The notes under the pieces: model-generated
Told to the model about the DNA's origin: nothing
Databases searched by the model: none
What the model saw: only the letters and a program-made list of their open reading frames with translations
Program-made: the position numbers and the translations under genes
Origin: Oscheius onirici
Taxonomy: Eukaryota; Nematoda; Chromadorea; Rhabditida; Rhabditidae
Assembly: GCA_932521025.1 (NCBI GenBank)
Contig: OW051471.1
Coordinates: 1,736,001 to 1,800,000, forward strand
Reading direction: 5' to 3'
DNA: 64,000 nt
Shown here: positions 34,159 to 44,600 of the stretch, piece by piece
Numbering within the stretch: the stretch's first letter is position 1
Layout of the letters: the number at the start of each line of letters is the position of its first letter

Positions 34159-34564
34159 AACAATTGTAGAGACAGAACGGTTCAACTGTGGCTCTTTTTG
34201 ATCAAACAATGAAAAGTTCTCGTAGTTCTGTGTTCTCTTTCTCTTACTTTGGGTACGCAATGTGGCAAAATCTGGTTCTTCCCCGAAATTCTCTGTATGC
34301 AAAAGTTTTTATAACTTGGAAGGTTTTCAAAAACTTGATTTTCAAAAAGGGCTTTTTAGAAAAGTTTTGTACTTTTTGGGTAAAAGTCTCAAAGAAAAAC
34401 AGGAAAATATAGAAACTTTTGTGTAGAAGTCTCCGAAAAAGTTGCCATTTGAAGTCTTAGATCGCCGGAAAGCCAGTTTGTCGCCAGAAATTGTTGTAGG
34501 TCGCCAGTACCTATTAGCCAGGAGTCGCCAGAAATTATTTCGTCCTTCAGGTAGGTGTTTTTGC

Positions 34565-34835
34565 TTTTCACAGTAACAGACTGAGAGACAGAGAGTCAGT
34601 TACTGTAATTCTACTGACAGAGACAGATGGGTTACTGTAGATCTACTGGCTGAGAGTGAGAGACAGATCTGTCCCTGTAGTTCTACCGACAGACAGATGA
34701 TGAGTTACTGTAGATCTTCCGACACAAACGGAGTAACAGGTAGACAGATGATAAGTTACTGTAGCTTTGCTGACAGAGGGACATAGAGAAAGATGAGTTA
34801 CTGTAGTTGCACTGAATCAATGAGAGAGTTCTTCC
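34565..34835. repeat. Degenerate minisatellite upstream of the secreted-protein gene
   Basis: About five imperfect 45-55 base units with the core GAGTTACTGTAG followed by TCTRCTGACAGA and GAGACAGA. Complementary CTGTCTCTCTGTC-type tracts occur in the first intron of the next gene (about 35225-35295) and upstream of the kinase gene (about 36905-37025). Confidence 0.7.
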
Positions 34836-34850
34836 GACAAAGACAGTCTA

Positions 34851-34859
34851 TACTTTCAG
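34851..34859 (+). promoter_or_regulatory. Spliced-leader acceptor of the secreted-protein gene
   Basis: TACTTTCAG ends 17 bases before the ATG at 34877, a good match to the nematode trans-splice acceptor. Confidence 0.55.
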
Positions 34860-34876
34860 GACACAATCTACCTAAA

Positions 34877-36488
34877 ATGCTTGGTTCAATTCTTGTCATG
34901 ATTCTTCTCTGCTCCAGTGTCAATGGAATCTGTCCCTATCAAAACCCATACGGTCGACCCTGTGGCGGTGGTGGAGAAATTCCACAACAAATCTACGTCG
35001 TCACTCACGATAATCCGCGAGCTGTAACCGAACCAGCTCCTGTTGAACCGCGCCCGAGGCCAGAGGTACAGCGTCCCGAACAGAGCATCCCGAACAAACC
35101 TGATATCACCGGGCCGATTTCAAGGAATAAAGAAGAGAAAGTGACCTCCTTCCGGATGGAATTCACGCTCATCTGCCCTGTTGGACCCTTTGATTATGAA
35201 ATTAATGTTATCGAGGTTGGTTATGTCACTGTCTCTCTGTGACTATCTCTGTCTCTGTCTCTTGTTTTCTGTCACTGTCTCTCTGTCCCTCTCTAATTCG
35301 ATTTTTTGCAGGACGATGGAGGTCTCATTTTCGACGATAAAATCGCAAACTTCAAGGGCTCAACGGCTAACACCGCAAATAATCGAGTCGTCACCGGATT
35401 GGTCGCGAAGGAGCTCCGTGGCAAGGAATTCGGTGACTACAGCCCCACCTATGAATTTTTCGCAACGATAAAGCACAATTGCGGAGGAGACTGGCAGAAG
35501 TTTGTGCACAAGAAGGAGTGCAAGGTCGCCGAAATTGTCTGTCACTACGCCGTGGAGCAGAAGCTGCCGTGTCAAGGAGAGTGTCATGTAGCCGTCACAG
35601 AGCTTGACGTTCGCCATGAAATGGATTGCAGCAGCAAAGTTTTCCGTTACAAGATGTATCTGGGAGAGGTAATCGAAAGAAAACTGACAGTAACAGAGAC
35701 TAACTACTAGTTTTCAGCGTGGTTACGATCCGAGGGAATATTCGATGGGCATGTGGGAAGGTCACAATAATGGTGGATCATTGAAAGTTACCATAAATCC
35801 TTTAAAGCCGGGAACTGTAATTGACATTACGCCATTGAAGATGATCTATCCGCCGACCGAAGGAGTCGGCATGTTCCCCGTCCTCATCGTTCACGACTGC
35901 GGAGGCACGCAACAGGAGAATCGACTGGAAATTCCGTGCTACTATAAGAACGAGAAGAGATGTGACATCGCGTTCAACGCGACGCTGCCCTGTGAAGGAA
36001 CCTGCACTCCTCTTGAAGAATCGAAAAAGATCAATCCTTATTTCACAACGCGTTTGACACTGGACTATATTCTGAGGTGCAACTCGCCGAAAGAGTTCAT
36101 TTATGATCTTCGTATAGATGAGGTTTGTTTGGCTCAGATTTTGGGACAGTGACAGTGGGACTGAGTCATACAGTATTTATTTCAGATTTCCTGGTTCAAA
36201 AAATTCAATCGAGAAATCACGGCCTTCTCGCGACCTGCCATCCGTCACGATTATAACCAGATTATTGCCCAGCTGCGTGGAAAGTTCTATGGCGATACCG
36301 GGTTCGCAGACGACTACAAGTACGAGTTCAAGATGACCGTCGTGCACAACTGTGGAGGAAGCGAACATTCGCAATCTATTCAATGGAACGGCTGCTCGTA
36401 TCACCGAAGCAATGAACCCAACTGTAGCCATACTTTCGAAATGGATCTGGACAACAGCTACCATCCCAAAGATCTTGGTCGTCGTTGA
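34877..36488 (+). CDS. Secreted cysteine-rich protein with three exon-encoded repeats
   Basis: Exons 34877-35215, 35312-35668, 35718-36122 and 36186-36488 (TGA) join in phase 0 to 467 residues. The start gives a signal peptide (MLGSILVMILLCSSVNG) followed by a Gly-rich and a Pro-rich linker with PRPRPE. The rest holds three related units of 100-135 residues. Each unit carries a strand ending in HNCGG or HDCGG; units 1 and 2 add LPCQGEC or LPCEGTC, and the units are preceded by a Cys plus FDYEI, FRYKM or FIYDL segment just before a splice site. Exons 2-4 each begin directly after a Glu codon (VIE, LGE, IDE), so one exon equals one repeat. No enzyme motif is seen and I do not recognise the family; it looks like a nematode-specific extracellular protein. 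A poly(A) signal follows at 36519. Confidence 0.85.
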
Positions 36489-36518
36489 GCGCTGTCTGTA
36501 GATTGTCTTGGTCGCCTC

Positions 36519-36524
36519 AATAAA
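36519..36524 (+). terminator. Poly(A) signal of the secreted-protein gene
   Basis: AATAAA 31 bases after the stop codon. Confidence 0.65.
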
Positions 36525-36881
36525 GACCTGTTTTATGAGTTTTTTCAAATTTTTTTGACTTCGGGACACAACGTGTACTATAAAGAACGTTATGGGATCA
36601 AAATAAAACAGAGTTCTAGTTGATCTGTTTTGTTTCATCTTCTATTGGAAGCCACGGGATGCCTCTACTGAAGTTCAATTACATTTGAATGGATATTTTC
36701 GTCCATTTTTTACAACAAAAAATTGTTTCTCAATTGCAATGTTTCAATTACACAAAGTTTTTGTTTTGTTTCACGATTTTCATTTGAACAAAAACTTTCT
36801 ATTATCTTGTTCAATAGGTCACTTGAAAGTTTGTTCGTCTAGTAGCCAGCTCGTCGTCAGGAAGCCTTCCTTCTTCGTCTG

Positions 36882-37046
36882 GTAAGTCGTTCTACTTTTT
36901 CTACTGAACTATCTGTCTCTCACTCCCTGAATCTCTGACCCTCTGTCTCTCTCAGAATCAGTAGTACTACCAGAATGTCTCTGTCTTTCTCTGTTCCTCT
37001 GTCCCTCAGTCTCTCTGTCAGACAGTCACAATAATCCCCGTTCCAG
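36882..37046 (+). other. Probable 5'-UTR intron of the kinase gene
   Basis: Donor GTCTG|GTAAGT and acceptor CGTTCCAG|ACCAAAAG frame a CT-rich segment. The acceptor lies 8 bases before the ATG at 37055, so it may instead serve trans-splicing. Confidence 0.5.
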
Positions 37047-37054
37047 ACCAAAAG

Positions 37055-38861
37055 ATGTCCTCGACGTCATCGGAAAGCAAGCCTGAACTGGAACGTGGCG
37101 AACAGCTGGCCGGCTGGACTGTCATCCGTCGCATCGGCAGCGGCGGCTTCGGAACCGTCTACGAGGTCGAAAAGGAGGGACAGAGAGCCGCCATGAAGAC
37201 CGAATACGTCTACGACAATCACTCCGAGTCGCTCCGCAACGAGGTCAAACAGCTGCGTCTCCTCCAATTTTCTCCCCACTTTTGTCGTCTCTACCTGGCC
37301 TGCCGTCAGATCTACAAGGAGGACAGCTACGTCAACGTGATGGTCATGCAGCTGCTTGGACGCTCTCTGAGCGCCCTGAGGAAACAGATGCCAAAACATC
37401 TCTTTACCGAAAAGACGTCGATCCGTCTGGCTAAGGAGTGTCTTCAGGCTCTTCAGGACATGCACTCGATTGGACTCATTCATAGGTTTGTCAAGATTTT
37501 TTTGTGTTTAATCGAATGTAGTAAAAAGAAAGAGTTTCAGAGTTTTATTTGATCGAGCAGAGAAACTACAAAATTTTGCTAAAAAGTTTGTTGATTGCTA
37601 TAGGCTGTTCCAAAAACCCTGTAGGAACTGTATGGGTGTGAGAGACAGACAGGTATATTGATAAAGTAAAGCGTTTTCCGTCTAAACTAGCCAACATTTA
37701 CTAAACTAGCCAAGTCTCGACATTTGTACAGAAAAACTTGTACTACTCCTGTTGTTCTTTAGGAGAAAACGATGAGGAGAAAAGAATGCCAGGCTCAGAA
37801 GTCGCTGGTCCGATTGATACGAAAAAAACGAGCGTTTTTTTCACTTGTTTTTGTGTTTTAAAAACTTGCTGATGTCAATTCATTTTCACTCTGTCCGAGG
37901 GTTTCGCGGATAAAGCGAGGGTTTCAGCGAATTTTCGGAAAAAGTTACTAACAGTTTTTTATGTATCGTCCAATAGTGTAAAATTGCGCTACTCTTCAGA
38001 AAAGTGGTAGCATCTGGTTTCAATAAAAATTACTAGAACAAAATTACGCTCAGAACAATGATTTTAAATGTTTCTCTTTGTGATCTAGACTAAATGGATA
38101 CAGATTATGCTGATCTGGAGCTAGTAAGCGGTAAAAATCACAAAAAAAGTCGAAAACCCCTGTTTTCTCATTACTATCTTTCAGAGACGTGAAGGCAGCC
38201 AACTTTGCCTGGAACCCGGATAATCGTCGTGTCTACCTTCTGGATCTCGGCTTCTGTCGTCGCTATCTCGATGTCCAGACCGCTCCCGACGGCCAAGCAC
38301 AGATCGGTCATCGTCCGCCGCGCCGCGGTCTACCCTTTTCCGGCACGGAAAAGTACTGCTCCGTCAATGTGCATAACCGCATGGAGCAGTCTCGTCGCGA
38401 CGATCTCTGGAGCTGGCTCTACACGACGGTCGAATTTCTGGTCGGCAGACTCAGCTGGGCTGATAACAAGGAACATGAAGCCTATCGACGCAAAGCGGCG
38501 GCTGGAAGTTCCCTCTTTCTCAACTGTCCGCGCCAGTTGATCGTCTGCTATGATCACATCCGCGCCCTCAAGTACGAAAGTCGACCGGACTATGAGCTGC
38601 TGCATCGACAGTTGGACAGGATTCTGAAGGTGAGAGAGAGACAGGGACAGAGAAACAGTAACTCTTTTGCAGGAGAAGATGGTCAAGGAGACGGATCCGA
38701 TGGACTGGGAGCTGGGCGGCTGTCAGTACGACTGGCTACAGGATCAGAAACTGGGCAAAAAGAATAAGGAAGAGGAAAAGGGAAAGCCCAAGGAGATTCG
38801 AATCGAAGCGTGGGAGACGAGCTCTCTCAGATCTGACAGTCAGACGACGTCGGTTCAATGA
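37055..38861 (+). CDS. CK1-group (TTBK-like) protein kinase
   Basis: Exons 37055-37485, 38185-38629 and 38673-38861 (TGA) give 354 residues. Visible landmarks are the P-loop GSGGFGTVYEV (28-38), the ATP lysine in AAMKTE (K48), FCRLY, the gatekeeper region VMQLLGRSLSALRK, the catalytic loop IHRDVKAAN (D145, K147, N150; the Arg codon is split by intron 1), the metal-binding segment LLDLGFCRRY (D164), and FSGTEKYCSVNVH followed by RRDDLWSW as in CK1/TTBK kinases. The catalytic residues are kept, so activity is plausible. DFG reads DLG. The CK1 group is greatly expanded in Caenorhabditis, often in sperm-expressed genes; that role is inference only. The C-terminal exon is Lys/Glu-rich. Confidence 0.9.
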
Positions 38862-39004
38862 AGCTGCTCGACTCGCGGAATGAAAAAGGTCATGATAAAT
38901 GAAGATGCAAGAGTTTCAATGGATTTTGCATGGTTTTTGGTTACTTTTTTTGTGCATAATGGATGGGGTAAGGGTTCCGCAGAATCGTTCTACTTTACAT
39001 TTGG

Positions 39005-39190
39005 ACACCTGGGACAAAGAAGCAAACCTGGTGCCAAGTTTTTCTCAAAATTCTCTCGCTACACCCTTGGCGTCAATTTTGTCCAAGGTTAGTACTACCC
39101 TAAAGAATCACCAGCAAAAATGACGCCAAGGGTGTTTCGAGAAACTTTTGAGAGAAACAGAACACCAGGTTTGACTCGGTGCCCAACTAT
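39005..39190. repeat. Hairpin repeat downstream of the kinase gene
   Basis: ACACCCTTGGCGTCA (about 39060) pairs with TGACGCCAAGGGTGT (39121-39135). The pairing extends outward through TTTTCTCAAAATTCTCTCG against CGAGAAACTTTTGAGAGAA and CCTGGTGCC against a partial complement. Confidence 0.75.
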
Positions 39191-39300
39191 TTTCTACTTG
39201 TTTCAAGGTGAAGTAGGCATGAGGAAAACAAAATTAGCTGGCAGCAAGATTCCGATTGAGACAAAGATTTTGAAAGGTCATGCATGTTTCAACACCCAGA

Positions 39301-39636
39301 TATAGTCGATTCCAAAAAAAATGGTGCATAATTCAAACCGGCCCGCCAAGAAATTCGCGGGAATTTGAACGCAGAGAATTCAATTGGGAAATTGGTAGTT
39401 TTGCATTCATCATTTCTTGACCGATTTTTTGCTCGTTTTCCATTCAAGAATAGTAGAATGTACACTTTACTACGCGAAGAAAGAAACTATTCAGATTATT
39501 ATCGGCTACACAAAAAATAGCTAAGCTGGAAAAGATGAGGTATATTATTGAGCGTTCAAATTCCCGCAAATTTCTTGGCGGGCCGGTTTGAATTATGCAC
39601 CATTTTTTTTTTTTTTTTTTTGGAATGGACTATATA
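39301..39636. mobile_element. MITE with about 70-base terminal inverted repeats
   Basis: TATAGTCGATTCCAAAAA at the left and its near-complement ending ATGGACTATA at the right continue inward through GGTGCATAATTCAAACCGGC and CCGCCAAGAAATT. The right arm has a longer poly-T run. A TA target site is likely. There is no coding capacity. Confidence 0.85.
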
Positions 39637-39769
39637 GGTTATCTCAATATTGCGATTAATTGTATAGTTTGAAGCTGTTTACATTTCCAAATTCGAGCTA
39701 ATGTCTAAAGGTCGCTTCCAATGTTCAGGATTTTTCTTCAACATTTTAGTGCTGCGCTTCTTTTGTTAA

Positions 39770-40049
39770 AGCGAGGGTATCTCTATACCCCGTTTGAATT
39801 TTCGCGCCCAAATTTTCAGCGCTGCGGCGGCCTACAAAGGACACTGGCGCAGTGGATAAGATATATTTCTACTAATTTTGAAGATACAGGTTCAATTCAT
39901 TGTGTTGTCGATGTTTTTTGCATATTAGTTAAAGGGGTTTTGAGTGAAACAGAGGACTAAAAGCGGCGGAACCACCAGCTTTGGCAGCATCTATGAACTT
40001 AGATAAGAGACTAATACACTGAGATAAGAGACAATAGGGGGTGCTCGCT
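39770..40049. mobile_element. TTAA-flanked element with tRNA-like boxes
   Basis: Flanked by TTAA at 39766-39769 and 40050-40053. The ends read AGCGAGG and its inverted partner CTCGCT. Inside are ATACCCCGTTTGAATTTTCG, an A-box-like TGGCGCAGTGGATAAG and a B-box-like GGTTCAATTC, all shared with the element at 56308-56765. Confidence 0.7.
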
Positions 40050-40184
40050 TTAACGCCATCAACAGGGTTTATAAAGTCTGTTCAAAAAATCATGCTACAG
40101 TAACCCGAAATTTGCTTCAACGTGATCATTATGTACGTGTTTGGGCATTTTTGGATTACTTTGGCGTTCTTTTTTCCAATAAGG

Positions 40185-40345
40185 CTATTTGCACACCGAC
40201 CCGAGCCGAGTCCAGTCAAGTCAGCTCGTGAGCCATGTCGAGTCGAGTCGACTCGAGCTGACTCGCGAGTCGAGTCGATCCGAGTCGAGTCCAGCCGACT
40301 CGTGGCTCAAATCGAGCTCGACTCGGCTCGAGTCGAGTTGCCCAA
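40185..40345. repeat. GAGTCGA-type short tandem repeat block
   Basis: Dense irregular array of GAGTC, GAGCT and GACTC words ending GAGTCGAGTTGCCCAA. A related array is at 59268-59380, and a short trace at 11065-11110 ends in the same CCTAAGTATA word as the 59-kb copy. Confidence 0.75.
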
Positions 40346-40734
40346 TTATAGCGAATTCTATCCAAAACAAATTCTAGACAGCTAAAAAAGAAAAGTTATG
40401 CTTCTATGAGTTTATATATGAAATTAGCTATTATCGTGAATGATTTGTTTAGCTCTCTTTCTGAAAAATATAACTGTTTTTACGAATAATGAAAGCTAGC
40501 AATCTGTCAAGTTTCACATTTTCAACTCGTGTCTTGAACTGTAGATGTTCTGTAGCTTCTAAATTCTTCGTTCAAAAACCTGTAGAGCTCCAGAATACAG
40601 CATTTTCCAAAAGGTTTCGTTACTTTTATTGTTCCATGACGGCCAAAGCTTTTGAATGATTGCTGTGGATGCTTTATAGGCAGTGAAGAAAAAGATATTC
40701 TGTAGCAATCCCCCTCCCCCGAAATTGTACGCGT

Positions 40735-40990
40735 ACCTTTATGCCCGCGGGCATAAAGTACGCCAATGCACTGGAAACAATAGACAGGGAAACAAATAAG
40801 ATCAGTATGCTTCTAGTGATAGCCTAAGCATTTAACAGGGGTTATCACTCTCGCCGTGGGAAGTCATAACTTTCCTTCTTTGTTGCAAAAATCGAACTTT
40901 GTTATGGGAAATTCGGGGCATAAAATTACGCTGTGACTTTATGCCCGCGGAGCGTACTTTATTCCAGCGGAGCGTACTTTATGGGTACAG
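40735..40990. repeat. TTTATGCCCGCGG palindrome cluster
   Basis: The palindrome CTTTATGCCCGCGGGCATAAAG lies near 40738, and downstream GACTTTATGCCCGCGGAGCG and repeated GCGGAGCGTACTTTAT lie near 40935-40982. Between them sits the inverted third copy of the 20.8-kb repeat (about 40803-40872). Confidence 0.7.
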
Positions 40991-41340
40991 CATATGCTGG
41001 GTAGTAAGACCCTTCGCTATTTGAGTATTCGAGATCTTCTGTAACCTCCAAATCTTGTGTTTCACTGTTTCGATAGAAGAATCGCTTTTTCTATTTCTAG
41101 GATCCGCGAAACGGTTTGTTCCGAATAATAGAACGCTAACGCACTCATGCCGATTGCCTCGCTTTGAAGTGTACACTGGTGTTTACCGAGATTTCTTTAG
41201 AATGACAGCCTTTTCTTGCAAACTATTTTTCAAAGCGGTTCACCCGAGACTATTGTTGTTTCGTCTTTCCAGCATATATGTTCGCTTCCGATTCTTGTTT
41301 GATCTGTATTCTTGAAGAAGCATACATCCATTGCAGAAAA

Positions 41341-41346
41341 TTTATT
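41341..41346 (-). terminator. Possible poly(A) signal of the ephrin gene
   Basis: AATAAA on the - strand, about 275 bases after the ephrin stop codon at 41620-41622. Confidence 0.4.
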
Positions 41347-41619
41347 TCTCTTTGGCGAAATTTATGACGTGGAAAAAACAAAAATATACAAAAGTGGGGG
41401 AGACAAAGTGAATCACAGTAAGTGCTGGAATTTTTGTGAAAGTTTAGTCAGTTATTTCTAAATTAAAAGTGCCTAAAAATGTCAGAATCTGTTGCTCACC
41501 GAAGCTCTAAGCCTTTCTTCAAAAAAGGGAGGGAAATATGAAATTATTGGTAATTTTGCGAAGAAGAGAAGCTACCCGTAGTTTTTAGCACTAGAAGGAT
41601 TTTGGTCGGGAATTTAGGA

Positions 41620-44600
41620 TCACAAGAGGTAGAAGAGAAGAATACTGATGGAAAGAATCCAATAGACGTTCGGAGGAGACGAGTCAGGTTCCACTGAAAA
41701 AGAAATGTGTTTCATAAATTGCTTACAACGGTAACGCTGCACGAGAAATCAGTTTCTCGATGGATCATGCTGCATGAATATATTTAGTAAAGTTTGTTCA
41801 TTTTGAAGAAGGCGATACCGTAACCCTTGTTTCTCTCGGCGAGGCCAGTATAATTCGTAAAGGAACCAAACTCTTGCCTGATAATCCCGCGTTTACGTTA
41901 TATTGGACTCGCCACGAAAACTGGGTATCGTAATGATCTCTATTTTGTTGGACAAACTATAGCAAAACTTGGAGAGGTTTTTTAGGATAGTAAATCATAA
42001 ACTACAGTAACTTTTGCTAAAAGTAAACCAGACAAACAGGCGCTTATCCTAAATTTGGAGTAAAAGGGGTCGGACGATCAGTAGATGTAGATGGGCCACT
42101 CGCAAACTTGGCTTCACAATTGAATTGTTTGTTTCAAAAAAACTGAAACTGTATATGGAGTTCATGAATTGGTGTAAAGATGGTCGTAAAAAATTGCAAA
42201 GCCATTTGCATTTTAAAGCAAAAAGAAACTCCCATAGAAAACTAATCATGACGTTGCTTCACTGAAAAATGAGAAATGTTTTGTTTTCGAAAACTACATA
42301 AAACTTGAGCAGATTTTTTGGAATACTACCTGGTCTCCTGAATTGATGATCAAACAAAAGTTGATGATCTTTTGAAAGTTGAAAGTTTTTTCAGGTACAT
42401 ACAAATGTTAGATGTTAGAGACTTTCAATGGATCACCGACTACGATAAACATGCACTTTTCAGCTTTTTTTTTGTTATTTCAAATGTGGGAGATATCCTA
42501 CGGGAACTCACAACTCGAGTCGCGTTACTGGAAGGGAAAGAAATCTTTTTTGTTTTTTTTCTCTAAAGTGGAATTACAGCCGATGAAGATGATCGGATTT
42601 TTCGACTGCTGGTGCAGAATAGCTTACACTTTCTCAGCTATGAATGCGAAACAGCACAAAAAAAATCCGCTTTATCGTCATTGAGGGAAAACGGTCGGAA
42701 ACCAAAAAGGATTTTACCCTTTTTGACTATTTTTTGTTTCACATTTAGAGCATAGGGACTCGAGTATTTGCGGAATCGTTGACAATGACCGTAAAGCATT
42801 TGGAAAACACTAAAACAAACCATCAAAATCCGCGTCTCCGTTGTGAATGATGTACATCACTGGCGTCGTTTCTACCTCTTCTTTACTGAAAATTGCGAAA
42901 TTTTGCTTTTCCCGTCAAAAAAAAATAACTCACTTCAAGGTCCTGGCAGCAAATTTGGGATTGATTTGACCCGCTTTTTCATGAATCTCAAATTTGACCT
43001 TTATCTGTCGCTCCAAACAGAGCCCTCCCTTCTTCTGACCCATTCCATCTCTGGTGCCGTCAGATGTGCCTAAATAATTTTTGTTTTCGGCGTTTCAAGA
43101 TTTCAATGTCAGAGTTTTCTCCCACTGTTTATAACAGTTTGACGAAACAAATTGGAAGTCATTCTCTCTTTTGTTTTGTTCAAAAGAGGTCAAAAAGTTC
43201 TTGCCAAATGAGTAGAACTCGAGTTTTTAGGCTCTAGTATGCAAAATTCTTCCAATCCACTAAAAAATGCTCCCAAGTCTCTGTGTGTCTGTGTGTGTTT
43301 GTGTATCTGAAGCTCTAATTGAGGATAAAGATGTTTTGCTAACCTTGTTTGATAAAACAAATTGTGTGCCTTGGCTGATTATCCGATGTTTTATGTGAAT
43401 GGGACTGTAAAAGGAATAGAAAAATGATACGCTATCGTTCTATGTAAACCAGCAGTCAAAACTACTGGCTGAAGGCTTTGTATTTTGCAATCTGAAATTG
43501 ACCAGCCGTTGATATTGACCGGAAATTTCACTTTTTCTATTTTTATCGATCTTTTTCGATATTTTTTGATTTTCTTTTCTTTTATTATTGTAGAATATCC
43601 TATTTGGAAAGTTTTGATACCAAATCGACCGAAAAAAAATCGGAAAAATACACTTGAAAACAATTTTACAAGCCATGTTTGGTTGTTTTGGGCTTAGCTA
43701 AGCCTTTAGCCCATATAAACGGCTGGTTTGGTCTTAAAAGATGAGGAATAAATCAATCTATCTATGTTGATAGAAAAAAAAATGAAAAAAATAAATAAAA
43801 AAGCCAAAATAATGAATTTCCGGTCAATATCAACGGCCGGTCAATTTCAACTGCAATATATGATTTGCTAAAAAAAAGAACTCGACCGTAACCCATTTAG
43901 TTTGCTGCGAGACCGGAATAACATGGAAACGTAGGATACTCATCTTCCAAGTTTCCTGCTGTTATTCCGATCTCGCGGCAAACTAAATGATTACGGTCGA
44001 GCTCTCTCATTTTGAACAACCCATACCATTGCACGTCTGCACAGCTGTATAGTGACTTTGAAACCAAACTGTTTTTATGAAGCCATATTCCGTGATCATG
44101 AATTCCCTGTGGACAACTAATAGCTTTTTGGTTTTGGGGAAAAAAGATGTCAGTGGATAACAATCACAGTTAAAAGATATTGTAGAAAATAAGTCGCTCA
44201 AACATAGCTGTATCTAGAAAGCTTGGCATGTTCTAAAGGTTTCTCTAGAATTTTTCACCCGTCTGTTCAAAAACGAACGCGGGACCTTTATGTACGTGAT
44301 TTGACACCCTAACAGCGAAAATTTCAAATTTTGCCCTAAAAATGACTGCCCAAGTATATGGGTCCCGCAGGTAAGAGAGTTTTGGCTTACTGTAGCGTTC
44401 TTGAACAGACGTTTTTCAAGGAAAAAGGCTATACTGTAGCGTTTCTATTCAAAGTTTTTTGCCTCTCGTTCCTGCAACAGTAATAGACCCTCTCTAGACT
44501 AGTAACCGTTTTTTGAAACAAAATTGTGAAAATCTGAACTGTGACATGACAATTTCTAGCCCAATTCTAAATCACAGTTTGTGCGCAAATTTGCGTCACT

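Noticed and set aside
42372-42566. Exon-like + strand segment after TTTTTTCAG in the last ephrin intron
   Set aside because: Short, low-complexity T-rich continuation and no partner exon. It was considered as part of a nested gene but is unsupported.
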